In this document: positions 8,182 to 17,772 of the stretch, one piece after another
How the letters are laid out: each line of letters opens with the position of its first letter
Position numbering within the stretch: position 1 is the stretch's first letter
Assembly: GCA_046328225.1 (NCBI GenBank)
Contig: JAXLWZ010000001.1
Coordinates: 220,633-284,632, forward strand
From: Amarobacillus sp046328225
GTDB taxonomy: Bacteria; Chloroflexota; Dehalococcoidia; Tepidiformales; Tepidiformaceae
DNA: 64,000 nucleotides
Direction of reading: 5' to 3'
The notes under the pieces: generated by a model
What the model was told of the DNA's origin: nothing
Databases searched by the model: none
Seen by the model: only the letters and a program-made list of their open reading frames with translations
Made by a program: the position numbers and the translations under genes

Positions 8182-10821
8182 TTACTTCATCATTCGCCGG
8201 CGCTTGGCGGCGGTGGAGGCGCTGCGCTTTGGTTGGCCGCCTTCGCGGTTCGTTTGCAGCTTCTTTGGGTCCGGGGCGCTGCTGCGATTGAGCACCGGTG
8301 CCGCCTTCGGGGCCTCCGTGCCGTTCGCGGAGCTGGCCGGAGCATCCGGGAGGAAGGCGTCCGTGGGGTCCGGGTGCTGGGCGACGGGCGGCGGGGGCGG
8401 CGGCGCGGCCGGCTGCTGCACCACCTGCACCTTGAACACCGTCCGCGCGACCTGCCGCCGGATGTTCTCCTGGAGCTGCTGGAACATGTCGTGGCCTTCG
8501 CGCTTGAAGGCCACGAGCGGGTCCACCTGGGCGTAAGCCTGCAGCCCGATGCTCTGGCGGAGGTCGTCGATGGCGGTGAGGTGTTCGCGCCAGTGGAAGT
8601 CTATCGATTCGAGCAGCAGCCAGTGCTCGACCTTGCGCATGTTGTCCTCGCCGACCTGCTGTTCGAACGCTTCGTAGCGGTCTTCGGCGCGGTCGAGGAT
8701 TTCGTCGGCGAGCTCGTCGTGGAGCTCCTGCATCTCCTCGATCTCGAGGATGTCCTCGGCGGGGAGGATTTCGCGGAGGCTGTTCTGGAGCACTTCGAGG
8801 GACTCGATGTCGCCGGTGTTTGCCTTGCAGAGGCCGTCGATCTCGTCGACGAGCATGCCGAGCACGTTCGCGCGCGTGTCCACGCCTTCGAGGATGCGGT
8901 CGCGTTCGCTATAGATGACGGTGCGGTGCTGGTTGATCACGTCGTCGAATTCGACGAGCCGCTTGCGGATGTCGAAGTTGTGGCCTTCGACCTTCGTCTG
9001 CGCCTGTTCGATGGCGCGCGCGACCATGCGGCTCTCGAGCGGCATCTCCTCGGTCATGCCGAGCTTCTGCATCATGCCTGGCACCCATTCGGGCGCGAAG
9101 CGCTTCATGATGTCGTCGCCGAAGGAGACGAAGAAGCGGCTGGAGCCCGGGTCGCCCTGGCGGCCGGCGCGGCCGCGGAGCTGGTTATCGATGCGGCGCG
9201 ATTCGTGGCGTTCGGTGCCGATGACGTGCAGGCCGCCCTTTTCGGCGACGCCCGGGCCGAGCTTGATGTCGGTGCCGCGGCCGGCCATGTTCGTGGCGAT
9301 GGTCACGGCGCCTTCCTCGCCCGCGAACTCGACGATTTTCGCCTCGCGTTCGTGCTGCTTCGCATTCAGGACTTCGTGCGGGATGCCCTTGCGAAGGAGG
9401 AGCTGGGCGAGATATTCGGACTTCTCGATCGAGGTCGTGCCCACCAGCACCGGGCGGCCCTGCTGGTGCATGGTGTCGATTTCGTTCACGACGGCGTTGA
9501 ACTTCGCGCGTTCGTTGATGTAGATGATGTCGGCGTCGTCCTGGCGAACCATGGGGCGGTGGGTGGGGATGACGACGACGTCGAGCTCGTAGATCTTCGC
9601 GAACTCCTCGGCCTCCGTCTCGGCCGTGCCTGTCATGCCGGCGAGCTTCTCGTAGAGCCGGAAGAGGTTCTGGAAGGTGATGGTGGCGTAGGTGATGGAC
9701 TCGCGCTGGACCTTGAGTCCTTCCTTCGCCTCGACCGCCTGGTGGATGCCGTGGCTCCAGCGACGGCCGGGCATGAGGCGGCCGGTGAACTCATCGACGA
9801 TGATGATTTCGCCGTCCTTCACCACGTATTCGCGGTCGATGCGCTTCAGCACCTCGGCGTCGAGGGCGGCATCGAGGTGGCGCGCCATGCGCGGGTCGCC
9901 GCCGTAGATGTTGTCGATGCCGAGCGCCTTTTCCATGCGCTCGATGCCCTCCTCGGTGAGGGCGACGTGCTTCGCCTTGTGGTCGACGATGTAGTCCTGG
10001 TCCTCGACGAGCGTGCGGGCGGCGCGGGCGAAGGCGGCGTAGGTCTGGCTCGCCTCCTCGGCGGCGCCGCTGATGATGAGCGGCGTGCGCGCCTCATCGA
10101 TGAGGATGTTGTCGACCTCATCGACGATGGCGAAGGCGAGGGGGCGCTGCACGCGGCTCTCCGCTTCGCGCACCATGTTGTCGCGAAGGTAATCGAAGCC
10201 GAACTCGTTGTTCGTGCCGTAGGTGATGTCGCAGGCGTAGGCCTCGGTGCGGTGCGCGGGGCGGAGGTCCATGTAGCCGCCGCCGGCGGAGCCTTCGTCG
10301 CCCGGGCGGAAGCCGGGTTCGTACACGAAAGTGACCGTGTTGTTCTGGATCACGCCGATGCTCAGCCCAAGGGCGTGGTAGATGGGGCCGTACCAGGCGG
10401 CGTCGCGGCGGGCCAGGTAGTCGTTCACCGTCACGAGATGGACACCGCGGCCGGCGAGCGCGTTCAGGTAGATGGGCGCGACGGCGGTGAGCGTCTTGCC
10501 TTCACCGGTGCGCATCTCGGCGATGCGGCCGCTGTGGAGGACGATGCCGCCCATGAGCTGGACATCGAAGGGGCGCTGGCCGACACGGCGCCACGACGTT
10601 TCGCGCGAGACGGCGAACGCCTCGGGGAGGATGTCGTCGAGTGTTTCGCCCTCGCCGAGCCGTCGCTTGAACTCGGCGGACTTCGCGAACAGCGCCTCAT
10701 CGGGAAGCGCGGCGAGCTCCGGACCGAGATCGTTGATGGTGTTGATGAGCGGCTGGATCCGCTTCAACTCCTTCTCGTTGGAGTCGCCAAGGAGGCGGCT
10801 GATGAATGCGAGTTTGGGCAT
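8182..10821 (-). CDS. secA: Preprotein translocase ATPase SecA
   Basis: An 879-residue SecA, the motor that drives proteins through SecYEG. Walker A MRTGEGKT is near residue 102, the DEVD box (DEVDNILIDEART) near 230, and NMAGRGTDIKLGPG and QGDPGSSRF mark the second nucleotide-binding domain. The C-terminus is a proline-rich then basic tail ending KRRRMMK and lacks the cysteine SEC-C zinc motif. An insert near residues 165-190 is rich in Gly and Arg. I chose the ATG at 10821, where the conserved N-terminus begins. TACACT lies 9 nt upstream. Confidence 0.97.
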   Translation of the reverse strand: MPKLAFISRLLGDSNEKELKRIQPLINTINDLGPELAALPDEALFAKSAEFKRRLGEGETLDDILPEAFAVSRETSWRRVGQRPFDVQLMGGIVLHSGRIAEMRTGEGKTLTAVAPIYLNALAGRGVHLVTVNDYLARRDAAWYGPIYHALGLSIGVIQNNTVTFVYEPGFRPGDEGSAGGGYMDLRPAHRTEAYACDITYGTNNEFGFDYLRDNMVREAESRVQRPLAFAIVDEVDNILIDEARTPLIISGAAEEASQTYAAFARAARTLVEDQDYIVDHKAKHVALTEEGIERMEKALGIDNIYGGDPRMARHLDAALDAEVLKRIDREYVVKDGEIIIVDEFTGRLMPGRRWSHGIHQAVEAKEGLKVQRESITYATITFQNLFRLYEKLAGMTGTAETEAEEFAKIYELDVVVIPTHRPMVRQDDADIIYINERAKFNAVVNEIDTMHQQGRPVLVGTTSIEKSEYLAQLLLRKGIPHEVLNAKQHEREAKIVEFAGEEGAVTIATNMAGRGTDIKLGPGVAEKGGLHVIGTERHESRRIDNQLRGRAGRQGDPGSSRFFVSFGDDIMKRFAPEWVPGMMQKLGMTEEMPLESRMVARAIEQAQTKVEGHNFDIRKRLVEFDDVINQHRTVIYSERDRILEGVDTRANVLGMLVDEIDGLCKANTGDIESLEVLQNSLREILPAEDILEIEEMQELHDELADEILDRAEDRYEAFEQQVGEDNMRKVEHWLLLESIDFHWREHLTAIDDLRQSIGLQAYAQVDPLVAFKREGHDMFQQLQENIRRQVARTVFKVQVVQQPAAPPPPPPVAQHPDPTDAFLPDAPASSANGTEAPKAAPVLNRSSAPDPKKLQTNREGGQPKRSASTAAKRRRMMK

Positions 10822-10830
10822 AGCGTTTCC

Positions 10831-10836
10831 AGTGTA
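10831..10836 (-). promoter_or_regulatory. -10 hexamer TACACT of secA
   Basis: Minus-strand TACACT ends 9 nt before the secA ATG; the mRNA would have almost no leader. Confidence 0.45.
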
Positions 10837-10934
10837 GATCAGGCCGCGGCAGTGGCGAGGAAGGATCGCCATGCCCGCTCGTGCGCGAGCAGAAGGCAGG
10901 GGTGTCCCCGATACCGGGCATGAGGGGTGGCCCG

Positions 10935-10940
10935 TACCAT
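10935..10940 (+). promoter_or_regulatory. -10 hexamer TACCAT of the hybrid kinase gene
   Basis: TACCAT ends 12 nt before the ATG at 10953; the transcript would start a few bases before that codon, which argues against the upstream GTG codons. Confidence 0.4.
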
Positions 10941-10952
10941 CGCGCGAGGGCG

Positions 10953-13900
10953 ATGCAGGCCCGGGACACTCATCCCCGGGAAACGCACGTCATTCCCGCA
11001 TGGGGGCTTGTCTTGGTCCTCGACCGCGAATCCGCCAGGGGCACGCCCACGCAGGCCGCGGTCGTCGATGCCATCCTCGATATCTCGGCCGATGCCGGCG
11101 ACCTGGGCGCCACCAGCGAACGCATCGCGCGCACCCTGCGGACGACCTTCGGCGTCGAACACGCGGCCATCGGCATGATCGACCTCGAACACGCCGTCCG
11201 CGTCTGCACCGGGTTCTCCTCGGACGCGGTCGAGACGCCCACCGCCCCCTACCGGCTCTCGGACGAGGAGCGCGCCGACTACGAACGCACCGTGCGGAAC
11301 GGCGTCGAACTCTTCCCGGACATGGACGCGGTCGATACGGCGTCGTCGCGGCTCGCGCGCGTGCGAGGCTTCCGGCTGCGAAGCGTGCTGCGGGCGGCGT
11401 TCGCCCTCGGCGACGGCCTGGTCGGCATCGTCAGCGTGGCCGACCGTGAGCCCCTGCGCCTGGACGAACGGGACGCCGAGACCCTGCGCACGCTGAGCCG
11501 CGCCATCGCCGTCGCCCTGCGGCAGACCATGCTGCGGGGCGAATTGGAGCAGAGCCAGGCCGCCCTCGAAGCACAGGCACGCATCTTCCAGGCGATGGGC
11601 CCGGGCGCGACGCTCGAGGGTGTGGCCGCCGTCTATGTGCACGAGGTGCGGGCGCTGTTCGGCGCGTCGCACGCCGTGGTCACCGATTTCACCCTGCGCG
11701 GCCCGGCCGTGATGGCCATCTCCAGCGAGCACACCACCGCCGAGGACTACCTCGCCATCGTCGCCGGGCAGGATTGGGACCCGGAGCCGGCGCTCGGCGC
11801 GGTCATCCGGGGGACGCCCCAGATCGTGGCCGACCTCGCCCTCGCGCGGCGCGGGCCGATCGAGGCGCTGGCCTTCGACCGGGGGTTGCGGTCGCTGCTG
11901 CGGGCGCCACTGTCGCGAACGGATGGCAGCGTGCTCGGCATGGTGAGCGTGGCCAGCACGCGCCCCTACGCCTACAACGAAACGCACCTCGCGCGGCTGG
12001 TGGAGCTCACGGCCGCCCTCGGCGTGGTGGCCGAACGCGCCGAGCTGACGGACGAATCGCTCGCGCGCGCGGGGCAGGTGGCGGCGCTCACGCGGATGCT
12101 GAGCACGCTCAATGCGAGCGCGAGCGAAGCCGAGATCGCGCAGCTGTTCGCGCGCGAGCTGCGCCAGCTCATCGGCGCGGACTCCGTCGCCATCTTCGCC
12201 ATCGATAACGACGCGCGCATGGCACACGTCATCGCCGGGGAGGCGGCGCAGCCCGAGGCCCGCCCGCGCCGCCGCGAACGCCTCGACCGGATGGCGACGT
12301 ACGAAGGCCTGCTGGAGACGGCGGCCGCGCGCTACGACGCCGCCGAGCCGGACGCGGCCACGGGCTGGCTCGCCGCCCACGCCGAGGCGCGACGCTTTGG
12401 CAGCGCCGTCTGCGTGAGGCTCGATGGCGCGAACGGTCCCGCCGGCGCGATCCTCGCCGCGAGCGCTCGCCCGGGCACCCTGGGCGAGGAGCAGCTCCGC
12501 CTGCTGGCCGATGTCGTGCCGCCGCTGGCGCTCGTCCTCGGGCGGGCGCGGCTCGTCGCCACCCTCCAGGAACAGACGCGGCGCACCGACGCCATCCTCG
12601 ACCTCGTGACCGCGCTCGCGCCGCAGGAGACGCTCGGCGACCTGGGCGAGCCTGCCGCCGCCGCCCTTCGCGCGATGTTCGAAGCCGACATCTGCATCGT
12701 CTCCGCGGTGGAACGCGGCGGGCTGCAGGTGGTCGGCTGGGATGGCGCCGAAGGGAGCTCGGGCGCGCCCCTACCGGCGCTGGTGGAGGCGCACGAATGG
12801 CCGCTGCTGCACCGCGCGCGCGTCACCGCCGACCTCCGGCTCGAACGGCGATCACGTTCGCCCTACAGCGAAGACCTCCGCGCCCGTGGCGTGCGGTCGG
12901 TGCTGGAAGTGCTGGTCGGGAATCCCAACGCCCGCGCCTGCATGGTCACGCTCGGGTCGTTCGCGACGCGCGCCTACACCCAGGCGGATGGCGAACAGCT
13001 GCTGCGCATCGCGCGGCCGCTGGAGGTCGCGGTCGAGTACCTGTACGGCCAGCGCGAGGTAGCGCGGCGGGCTTCGCAGCTCGAGGCCGCGAACCGCGTG
13101 CTCGCACGGCTGGGGGCCGGCGGTTCGCCGCGAGACCTCGCGCGGGACTTCCTCCTCCAGTGCCAGGCCACGTTTGAATGCGCCCACGCCGTCCTCCTTC
13201 GCTGCGAAGGCGGCGCCGCCACCGTGCTGGGCCACGTTTCGAGCCCGGCCGAGCCGCTCGCCTGGGGCGCGCCCCTCGAAGTCGAAATCGCCGGCGCGGA
13301 CGACCCGGGGATCGATGCCCTCGGCACGTTCATGCGCGTGCAGGGATACGCCACCGAGCTGCGCGTGCCGCTGCTCGTGCGCGGCGAGGAGTGGGGCGCC
13401 GTGAGCCTCTGGTGGCCCGGTTCGCGCCCCCTCGACGGCGAGGACCGCTACCTGCTGAACTCCTTCGCCGGGCCGCTCGCGATCGCGCTCGAACGGGCCA
13501 TCGCCCTCGATGCCCTCGCCGAAAGCGAACGGCGGTACCGGTCGCTGGTGGCGCAGGCAGAGGAGATGATCTTCGTGCTGGACCCCACGCAGGGCACGAT
13601 CATCGAGGCGAACGCCTTCACGTCGCGCACGCTGGGGTACACGCCGGAGGAGCTCATCGGCTTCGCGATGGCCGAGATCTGCCTCGAACCGGGGCTGGAG
13701 AACAAGGTGCGCGCGGTGATGGAGGAGGGCGAAATCCACCTCCACGAGCAGCGCTACGGCCGCAAGGACGGCTCCGTCATCTACGTCGATATCGTGGCGT
13801 CGCTCATCCAGTTCGGCGGGCGGCAGTGCATTCTCGCTATGGCACGCGATGTCTCGGACCGCCGCGCGCTGCAACGCCAGCTCATGCAGGCCCAGAAGAT

Positions 13901-14966
13901 GGAGTCGCTGGGGGAGATGGCCGGGGCCGTCGCGCACGACTTCAACAACCTGCTGACGACGATCCTGGGCTTCGCCGGCATCCTCAAGCTCTCGGGCCAA
14001 ATGAGCGCGGACGACATCGAGCACGTCGCCCTCATCGAGGACGCGGCGCGCCGGGGGGCCGGCCTCACGAGCCGCCTGCTCTCCTTCGCGCGCGGCGGGC
14101 TCGTGCGCTTCGGGCCCGTGGACCTCGGCACGCTCATCGGCGAGACCCTGAAGCTGGCGGCGCCGACCCTTTCGGAGCGCTGCGCGGTCGCGTGGCAGCC
14201 GCCGGCCCGGCCGGTCATGGTCGAAGGCGACGAAGGGCAGCTGCAGCAGGCAATCCTCAACATCATCCTCAACGCACGCGACGCCATGCCCGAGGGCGGC
14301 GACATCGGCATCCGCCTCGAGGTCGCGGGCAGCCGCGCCGTCCTCCACATCCGCGATTCGGGCCCCGGGATGGACGAGGAGACGCGCATGCGCATCTTCG
14401 AGCCGTTCTTCACGACGAAGCCCGCTGGTTCGGGAACGGGCCTGGGCATGGCCATCACCTACGGCATCGTGCAGGGCCACCACGGCGTCATCAGTGTCGA
14501 AACCGAACCCGGCGCCGGGACGGACTTCCGCCTCGAATTCCCGCTGCTCGGCCCCGCGACCGCCTTCGCCGATGAGCCGACGGGCACGCTCCTGCTGATC
14601 GACGACGACGACCTCTTCCGGCGGACGACGGCGGCGGCGCTGGAGCGGCTCGGGTTCGATGTCGAGGAAGCGGCGAACGGCGCGGACGGCATCGCGCTGC
14701 TCGCACGCCAGCCCGGCGCCTACGACGCCATCCTCCTGGACCTGGTGATGCCCGGGCTCAGCGGCATGGAGACGTACCGCGCGCTGCGGCGCATCAACCC
14801 CTCGGTCGATATCGTCGTCTGCACCGGGTATGCCGCCGACGCCTACATGGACGGCGAGATGCGCGGCGGCATCAGCGGGCTGCTGCGCAAGCCGTTCACG
14901 CTCGAACGGCTCGCCGGGTCGCTGCAAGAGGCAGGCATCGCGTTGCCCCGCGCGCTCGCGGGCTGA
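10953..14966 (+). CDS. Hybrid sensor histidine kinase: five GAF-like domains, PAS, kinase, receiver
   Basis: About 1337 residues with no membrane segment, so a cytoplasmic sensor. In order: five GAF-like repeats (roughly residues 35-165, 195-335, 360-515, 530-690, 700-845), a PAS domain (about 854-966), and a dimerisation domain with the H-box VAHDFNNLL (His near 994). The ATPase core follows (NARDAM near 1103, DSGPGMD near 1136, GTGLGMA), then a C-terminal receiver (from about 1209) with DDDD, phospho-acceptor Asp in LLDLVMPG (about 1262), CTGY and LLRKPF. All key kinase and receiver residues are present. The start is uncertain: GTG at 10881 and 10902 are in frame, but 10953 has GAGGG and a well-placed -10. 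It is divergent from secA and no partner regulator lies nearby. Confidence 0.88.
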   Translation: MQARDTHPRETHVIPAWGLVLVLDRESARGTPTQAAVVDAILDISADAGDLGATSERIARTLRTTFGVEHAAIGMIDLEHAVRVCTGFSSDAVETPTAPYRLSDEERADYERTVRNGVELFPDMDAVDTASSRLARVRGFRLRSVLRAAFALGDGLVGIVSVADREPLRLDERDAETLRTLSRAIAVALRQTMLRGELEQSQAALEAQARIFQAMGPGATLEGVAAVYVHEVRALFGASHAVVTDFTLRGPAVMAISSEHTTAEDYLAIVAGQDWDPEPALGAVIRGTPQIVADLALARRGPIEALAFDRGLRSLLRAPLSRTDGSVLGMVSVASTRPYAYNETHLARLVELTAALGVVAERAELTDESLARAGQVAALTRMLSTLNASASEAEIAQLFARELRQLIGADSVAIFAIDNDARMAHVIAGEAAQPEARPRRRERLDRMATYEGLLETAAARYDAAEPDAATGWLAAHAEARRFGSAVCVRLDGANGPAGAILAASARPGTLGEEQLRLLADVVPPLALVLGRARLVATLQEQTRRTDAILDLVTALAPQETLGDLGEPAAAALRAMFEADICIVSAVERGGLQVVGWDGAEGSSGAPLPALVEAHEWPLLHRARVTADLRLERRSRSPYSEDLRARGVRSVLEVLVGNPNARACMVTLGSFATRAYTQADGEQLLRIARPLEVAVEYLYGQREVARRASQLEAANRVLARLGAGGSPRDLARDFLLQCQATFECAHAVLLRCEGGAATVLGHVSSPAEPLAWGAPLEVEIAGADDPGIDALGTFMRVQGYATELRVPLLVRGEEWGAVSLWWPGSRPLDGEDRYLLNSFAGPLAIALERAIALDALAESERRYRSLVAQAEEMIFVLDPTQGTIIEANAFTSRTLGYTPEELIGFAMAEICLEPGLENKVRAVMEEGEIHLHEQRYGRKDGSVIYVDIVASLIQFGGRQCILAMARDVSDRRALQRQLMQAQKMESLGEMAGAVAHDFNNLLTTILGFAGILKLSGQMSADDIEHVALIEDAARRGAGLTSRLLSFARGGLVRFGPVDLGTLIGETLKLAAPTLSERCAVAWQPPARPVMVEGDEGQLQQAILNIILNARDAMPEGGDIGIRLEVAGSRAVLHIRDSGPGMDEETRMRIFEPFFTTKPAGSGTGLGMAITYGIVQGHHGVISVETEPGAGTDFRLEFPLLGPATAFADEPTGTLLLIDDDDLFRRTTAAALERLGFDVEEAANGADGIALLARQPGAYDAILLDLVMPGLSGMETYRALRRINPSVDIVVCTGYAADAYMDGEMRGGISGLLRKPFTLERLAGSLQEAGIALPRALAG

Positions 14967-14972
14967 GGCGGC

Positions 14973-16247
14973 CTACAGCGCTTCGTCGCACTCCATGCGC
15001 ACGATGTCGTCCAGCGTTTCGCGGCGGGCGATGAGCGTTGCGCGGCCGTTCTCCCAGAGCACCTGCGCCGCGCGCCCCATGGACACGTAGTTCGAGCTCA
15101 TGACCGCGCCGTAGGCCCCGGCATCGTGCAGGACCACGAGGTCGCCCGCGTCGGGGCGCCCGAGGGGCCGCGGCTGGAGGAGTTCCTGGTCGTCGCGCGT
15201 GAACACATCGCCGCTTTCGCAGAGCGGACCGGCCACGACCATCGGCTCGGGCGCGCGGTTCGCGCCGGCGCCGACGACGGAGATTTCGTGGTACGAACCG
15301 TACATCGCGGGCCGCACGAGGTCGTTGAAGCCGGCATCAGTCATGACGAAGGTGTTGCCGGGGCCCTTCGCGTTGGCGCGCGTCGCCTTCACATCCGTCA
15401 CCCGCGCGACAAGGATGGCCATACCCGCCACCGGGTACCGCCCGGGTTCGATTTCGACACGCATGGCATGCCCCGCGATCCCCGAGAGCATCGCCGCCGC
15501 TTCGAGCAGGAAGGCGCGGAAATGGCCGAGTTCGAAATGCAGCGCGCCGGGCCGGTAGGCATGCGGGATGCCGCCGCCGAAGTTGACGGAGACCGCATCC
15601 GGGAAGAGCGGCAGGAGCGCGCCGAAGACCTCGGCGAGCTTCGCCATGTTCTCGTCGAATTCGCGAATCTGCGGGCCGGTGCCGACGTGCGCATGCAGGC
15701 CCGCGATGCGGAATCCGGCGGCGCGCGCCATGGCGATAGCGGGTTCGAGGTCTTCGTGCCAGATGCCGTGCTTGGAGGATGGCCCGCCCGTGTCGCAGGC
15801 CTGGACGTGCCCGTGGCCGAACCCCGGGTTCACGCGCATCTCGATATCGCCGCGGTACCCGCCCTCGGCGAGCGCGCGGATCATCCCCGGCGAGCCCACG
15901 TTCGGCACCACGCCATGGCGGAGCACGACTTCGAGGGCGTTATCGCGAAAGACATCGGACGTGAGCAGCACCGCCGGGGGTTCGGCACCGAGGGGGAAGC
16001 CCGCCCGCCCCGCGCGCAGCACTTCGTTCCCGCTGACGGCATCGATCCAGAGCCCGGCCTCGCGCGCGGCCTCGAGGACCTTGCGCTGGGAGTTCGCCTT
16101 CATGGCGTAGCGCGCCTGCAGGGCCGGGCCCTCGGTGGCGGCGGCGACATCGGCCATCTTCTCGCGCAGGATGGCGGCGTCGTACAAATAGAAGGGCGTG
16201 CCAACCTTCGCGGCGATCTCGGAGAGCGGGTACTGGCTGAGGTCCAT
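14973..16247 (-). CDS. lysA: Diaminopimelate decarboxylase
   Basis: A 424-residue fold-III PLP enzyme that makes L-lysine from meso-diaminopimelate, the last step of lysine synthesis. The PLP lysine is Lys50 in YAMKANS; further landmarks are HAHVGTG, NFGGGIPH, EPGRYPVAG, CESGDVF and DAGAYGAVMSSNY, the last two contributing substrate and dimer contacts. The ATG at 16247 has GAGGG 7 nt upstream; frame upstream of it is repeat DNA. It converges with the hybrid kinase, with 6 nt between the stop codons and no repeat element in that gap. Confidence 0.93.
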   Translation of the reverse strand: MDLSQYPLSEIAAKVGTPFYLYDAAILREKMADVAAATEGPALQARYAMKANSQRKVLEAAREAGLWIDAVSGNEVLRAGRAGFPLGAEPPAVLLTSDVFRDNALEVVLRHGVVPNVGSPGMIRALAEGGYRGDIEMRVNPGFGHGHVQACDTGGPSSKHGIWHEDLEPAIAMARAAGFRIAGLHAHVGTGPQIREFDENMAKLAEVFGALLPLFPDAVSVNFGGGIPHAYRPGALHFELGHFRAFLLEAAAMLSGIAGHAMRVEIEPGRYPVAGMAILVARVTDVKATRANAKGPGNTFVMTDAGFNDLVRPAMYGSYHEISVVGAGANRAPEPMVVAGPLCESGDVFTRDDQELLQPRPLGRPDAGDLVVLHDAGAYGAVMSSNYVSMGRAAQVLWENGRATLIARRETLDDIVRMECDEAL

Positions 16248-16260
16248 GCGAGTGCCCTCG

Positions 16261-16356
16261 AAGTGCTGAGTGCTGGGTGCTGAGTGCTGAGATAGGACCG
16301 GGGCGCGAGTGAGCGCCGGGGTTGTCCCGGTACTCAGCACTCAGCACTCAGCACTC
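16261..16356. repeat. Heptad element, TGCTGAG on both arms
   Basis: TGCTGAG units at 16263-16290, an imperfect palindromic core (16297-16330), and complementary CTCAGCA units at 16333-16356. Confidence 0.85.
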
Positions 16357-16360
16357 GATT

Positions 16361-16717
16361 CTAGTGGTGCCCGTGGCCCCCGGCGGGGACGTCGCCGTAG
16401 GAGCCCTCGGTGGGGAAGTCCTTGCTGGGCATGATGGTGATGGGCGCGACCCACGACGGGTTCGCGGGGAAGCCGCCGACGCGGCGCTTGAACAGGTACA
16501 GCACGCTCAGCACCAGCCCGCCCGCGACGACGCCCACGCTCGACCACACCAGCACGGGCACGACATCGTGCTCGCTGCCGGTATCGCCTTCGCCACTGTT
16601 GTCACCGTGGGTGGTGGGCGCGGGACCGTGGTCCTGCGCGGCCGCGGGAACGGCCACGGCAAGCGCGAACAGCGCGGCAAGGACGACGACGGCGAGGAGC
16701 GAACGAAAGCGACTCAT
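16361..16717 (-). CDS. Small secreted or membrane-anchored protein, function unknown
   Basis: 118 residues with an N-terminal signal-like segment (about residues 6-27, ending AAAQ), a low-complexity Gly/Asp/His linker, one strong membrane helix (about 52-76), and a cytoplasmic or external tail. The tail carries NPSWVAPITIMPSKDFP and ends GGHGHH, which might bind metal. I do not recognise the family. The ATG at 16717 is preferred because an upstream ATG adds a charged stretch before the signal sequence. It lies just upstream of lysA on the same strand, separated by the TGCTGAG element. Confidence 0.7.
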   Translation of the reverse strand: MSRFRSLLAVVVLAALFALAVAVPAAAQDHGPAPTTHGDNSGEGDTGSEHDVVPVLVWSSVGVVAGGLVLSVLYLFKRRVGGFPANPSWVAPITIMPSKDFPTEGSYGDVPAGGHGHH

Positions 16718-16756
16718 TCCGGTTCGAAGTGTTAGCCCGCGCCGCGAGAGGGTCAA

Positions 16757-16895
16757 GGGAGAGAGAAGAGAAAAGAGGAAGGAGAAAAGGAGGAATGAGG
16801 CATGAGGAATGAGGAATGAGGCGGGGCTATCCCGGCGCGAGCAGGCTCGCGGCGGGGTTGATCCCCTGGGAACTGGGAACCTGGAACTGGGAACT
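16757..16895. repeat. Mixed heptad element: GAGAAAA and GGAATGA left, GGGAACT right
   Basis: Left arm: GAGAAAA units (16760-16788), then GGAATGA units (16791-16821). Core 16822-16867 has matching GGGG/CCCC and GGCGCGAG segments. Right arm: GGGAACT units 16868-16895. Confidence 0.85.
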
Positions 16896-16931
16896 GCGGG
16901 AATCTACGTCGCGCGCGACGTAGATTCCCGC
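16896..16931 (-). terminator. Perfect 36-bp palindrome overlapping the DedA stop codon
   Basis: 18-nt arms 16896-16913 and 16914-16931 are exact complements. The minus-strand stop codon of the DedA gene (16904-16906) lies inside one arm, so the hairpin encodes the last residues. It directly joins the repeat element at 16757-16895. Confidence 0.65.
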
Positions 16932-17557
16932 CAGGTGCGAAAGAGGTGCCATGCCGGGGGTGCGACGGAAATCGCGAGCACGAGGCCGACCACCAGGATG
17001 AAGACCAGGTCGATGTGCGGCACGTTCCCGAGGAAGTAGCCGATCAGGCACATCGACGTCACCCACGCGATGCCGCCCGAGATGTTGTAGAACGCGAACT
17101 TGCCGTAGCCCATCGCCGCCGCGCCGGCGACCGTCGGGGCGAAGGTGCGCAGGAACGGGGAGAAGCGCGCGAGCACGATCGTTTTTCCGCCGTGGCGGTC
17201 GTAGAAGGCGTGGGCTTTGTCCAGGTGCTTGCGGTTCAGCCAGACGGAGTCCTCGCTGGTGAAGAGCCGCGGGCCCGTCTTTCGCCCGATCTGGTAGCCC
17301 ACGGCATCACCCGCGATGGCGGCGACGATGAGCAGCGGGATGAGCAGCCAGATGCCGTTGTAGTCGCCCACGCTCAGGGTGCCCTTGTTGCAGAGCAGCC
17401 CGGCCGTCAGCAGGAGGGTATCGCCGGGGAGGAAGAAGCCGATGAGCAGGCCGGTTTCGGCGAACACGATGAGGAACAGCCCGGGCCAACCCACGGTGTT
17501 GATGAGGGACTCGATATCAGGCATCAGCGCCAGGAAGGCCACGGTGAGGCTCGTCAT
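16904..17557 (-). CDS. DedA-family membrane protein (SNARE-associated/VTT domain)
   Basis: 217 residues with four to five membrane helices. The DedA marks are FFLPGD (about residue 41) and ARFSPFLRTFAPTVAG (about 130), holding the acidic and arginine residues needed by DedA/VTT proteins, which help move lipids such as undecaprenyl phosphate across the membrane. The start is the ATG at 17557; one at 17524 is also in frame and neither has a clear ribosome-binding site. Confidence 0.88.
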   Translation of the reverse strand: MTSLTVAFLALMPDIESLINTVGWPGLFLIVFAETGLLIGFFLPGDTLLLTAGLLCNKGTLSVGDYNGIWLLIPLLIVAAIAGDAVGYQIGRKTGPRLFTSEDSVWLNRKHLDKAHAFYDRHGGKTIVLARFSPFLRTFAPTVAGAAAMGYGKFAFYNISGGIAWVTSMCLIGYFLGNVPHIDLVFILVVGLVLAISVAPPAWHLFRTWRESTSRAT

Positions 17558-17572
17558 GCTGTCGAGCGTAAG

Positions 17573-17722
17573 GGGAGGAAGAGAAAAGAGAAAAGAGGAA
17601 GGAGAAAAGGGGGCCAGGAAGAGAAAAGAGAAAGGAGGAATGAGAAATGGAGTGACCAGCCGCCAGCCACCACTCCGTTTGCGCGAGCCCTTTTCTCTTT
17701 CCTCCTTTCTCTTTTCTCTCTC
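17573..17722. repeat. Heptad element, GAGAAAA on both arms, alternative core
   Basis: Purine arm 17573-17650 (long, with a GAGGAAT-like patch), core with GAGTGACCAG and a GGAGTG/CACTCC hairpin, pyrimidine arm 17688-17722. It lies between the divergent DedA gene and the secreted protein. Confidence 0.8.
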
Positions 17723-17772
17723 CGGGTCCTCCCCGATTCCTCGTGTGTGTGTGAGCGGTGAGGATGGGGGCG

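Noticed and set aside
8233..10923. Long reading frames opposite secA, the ABC exporter, acyl-CoA dehydrogenase, groEL and others
   Set aside because: They are antisense shadows caused by high GC at third codon positions; their translations are low-complexity and rich in Arg, Ala, Asp and His without any fold signature.
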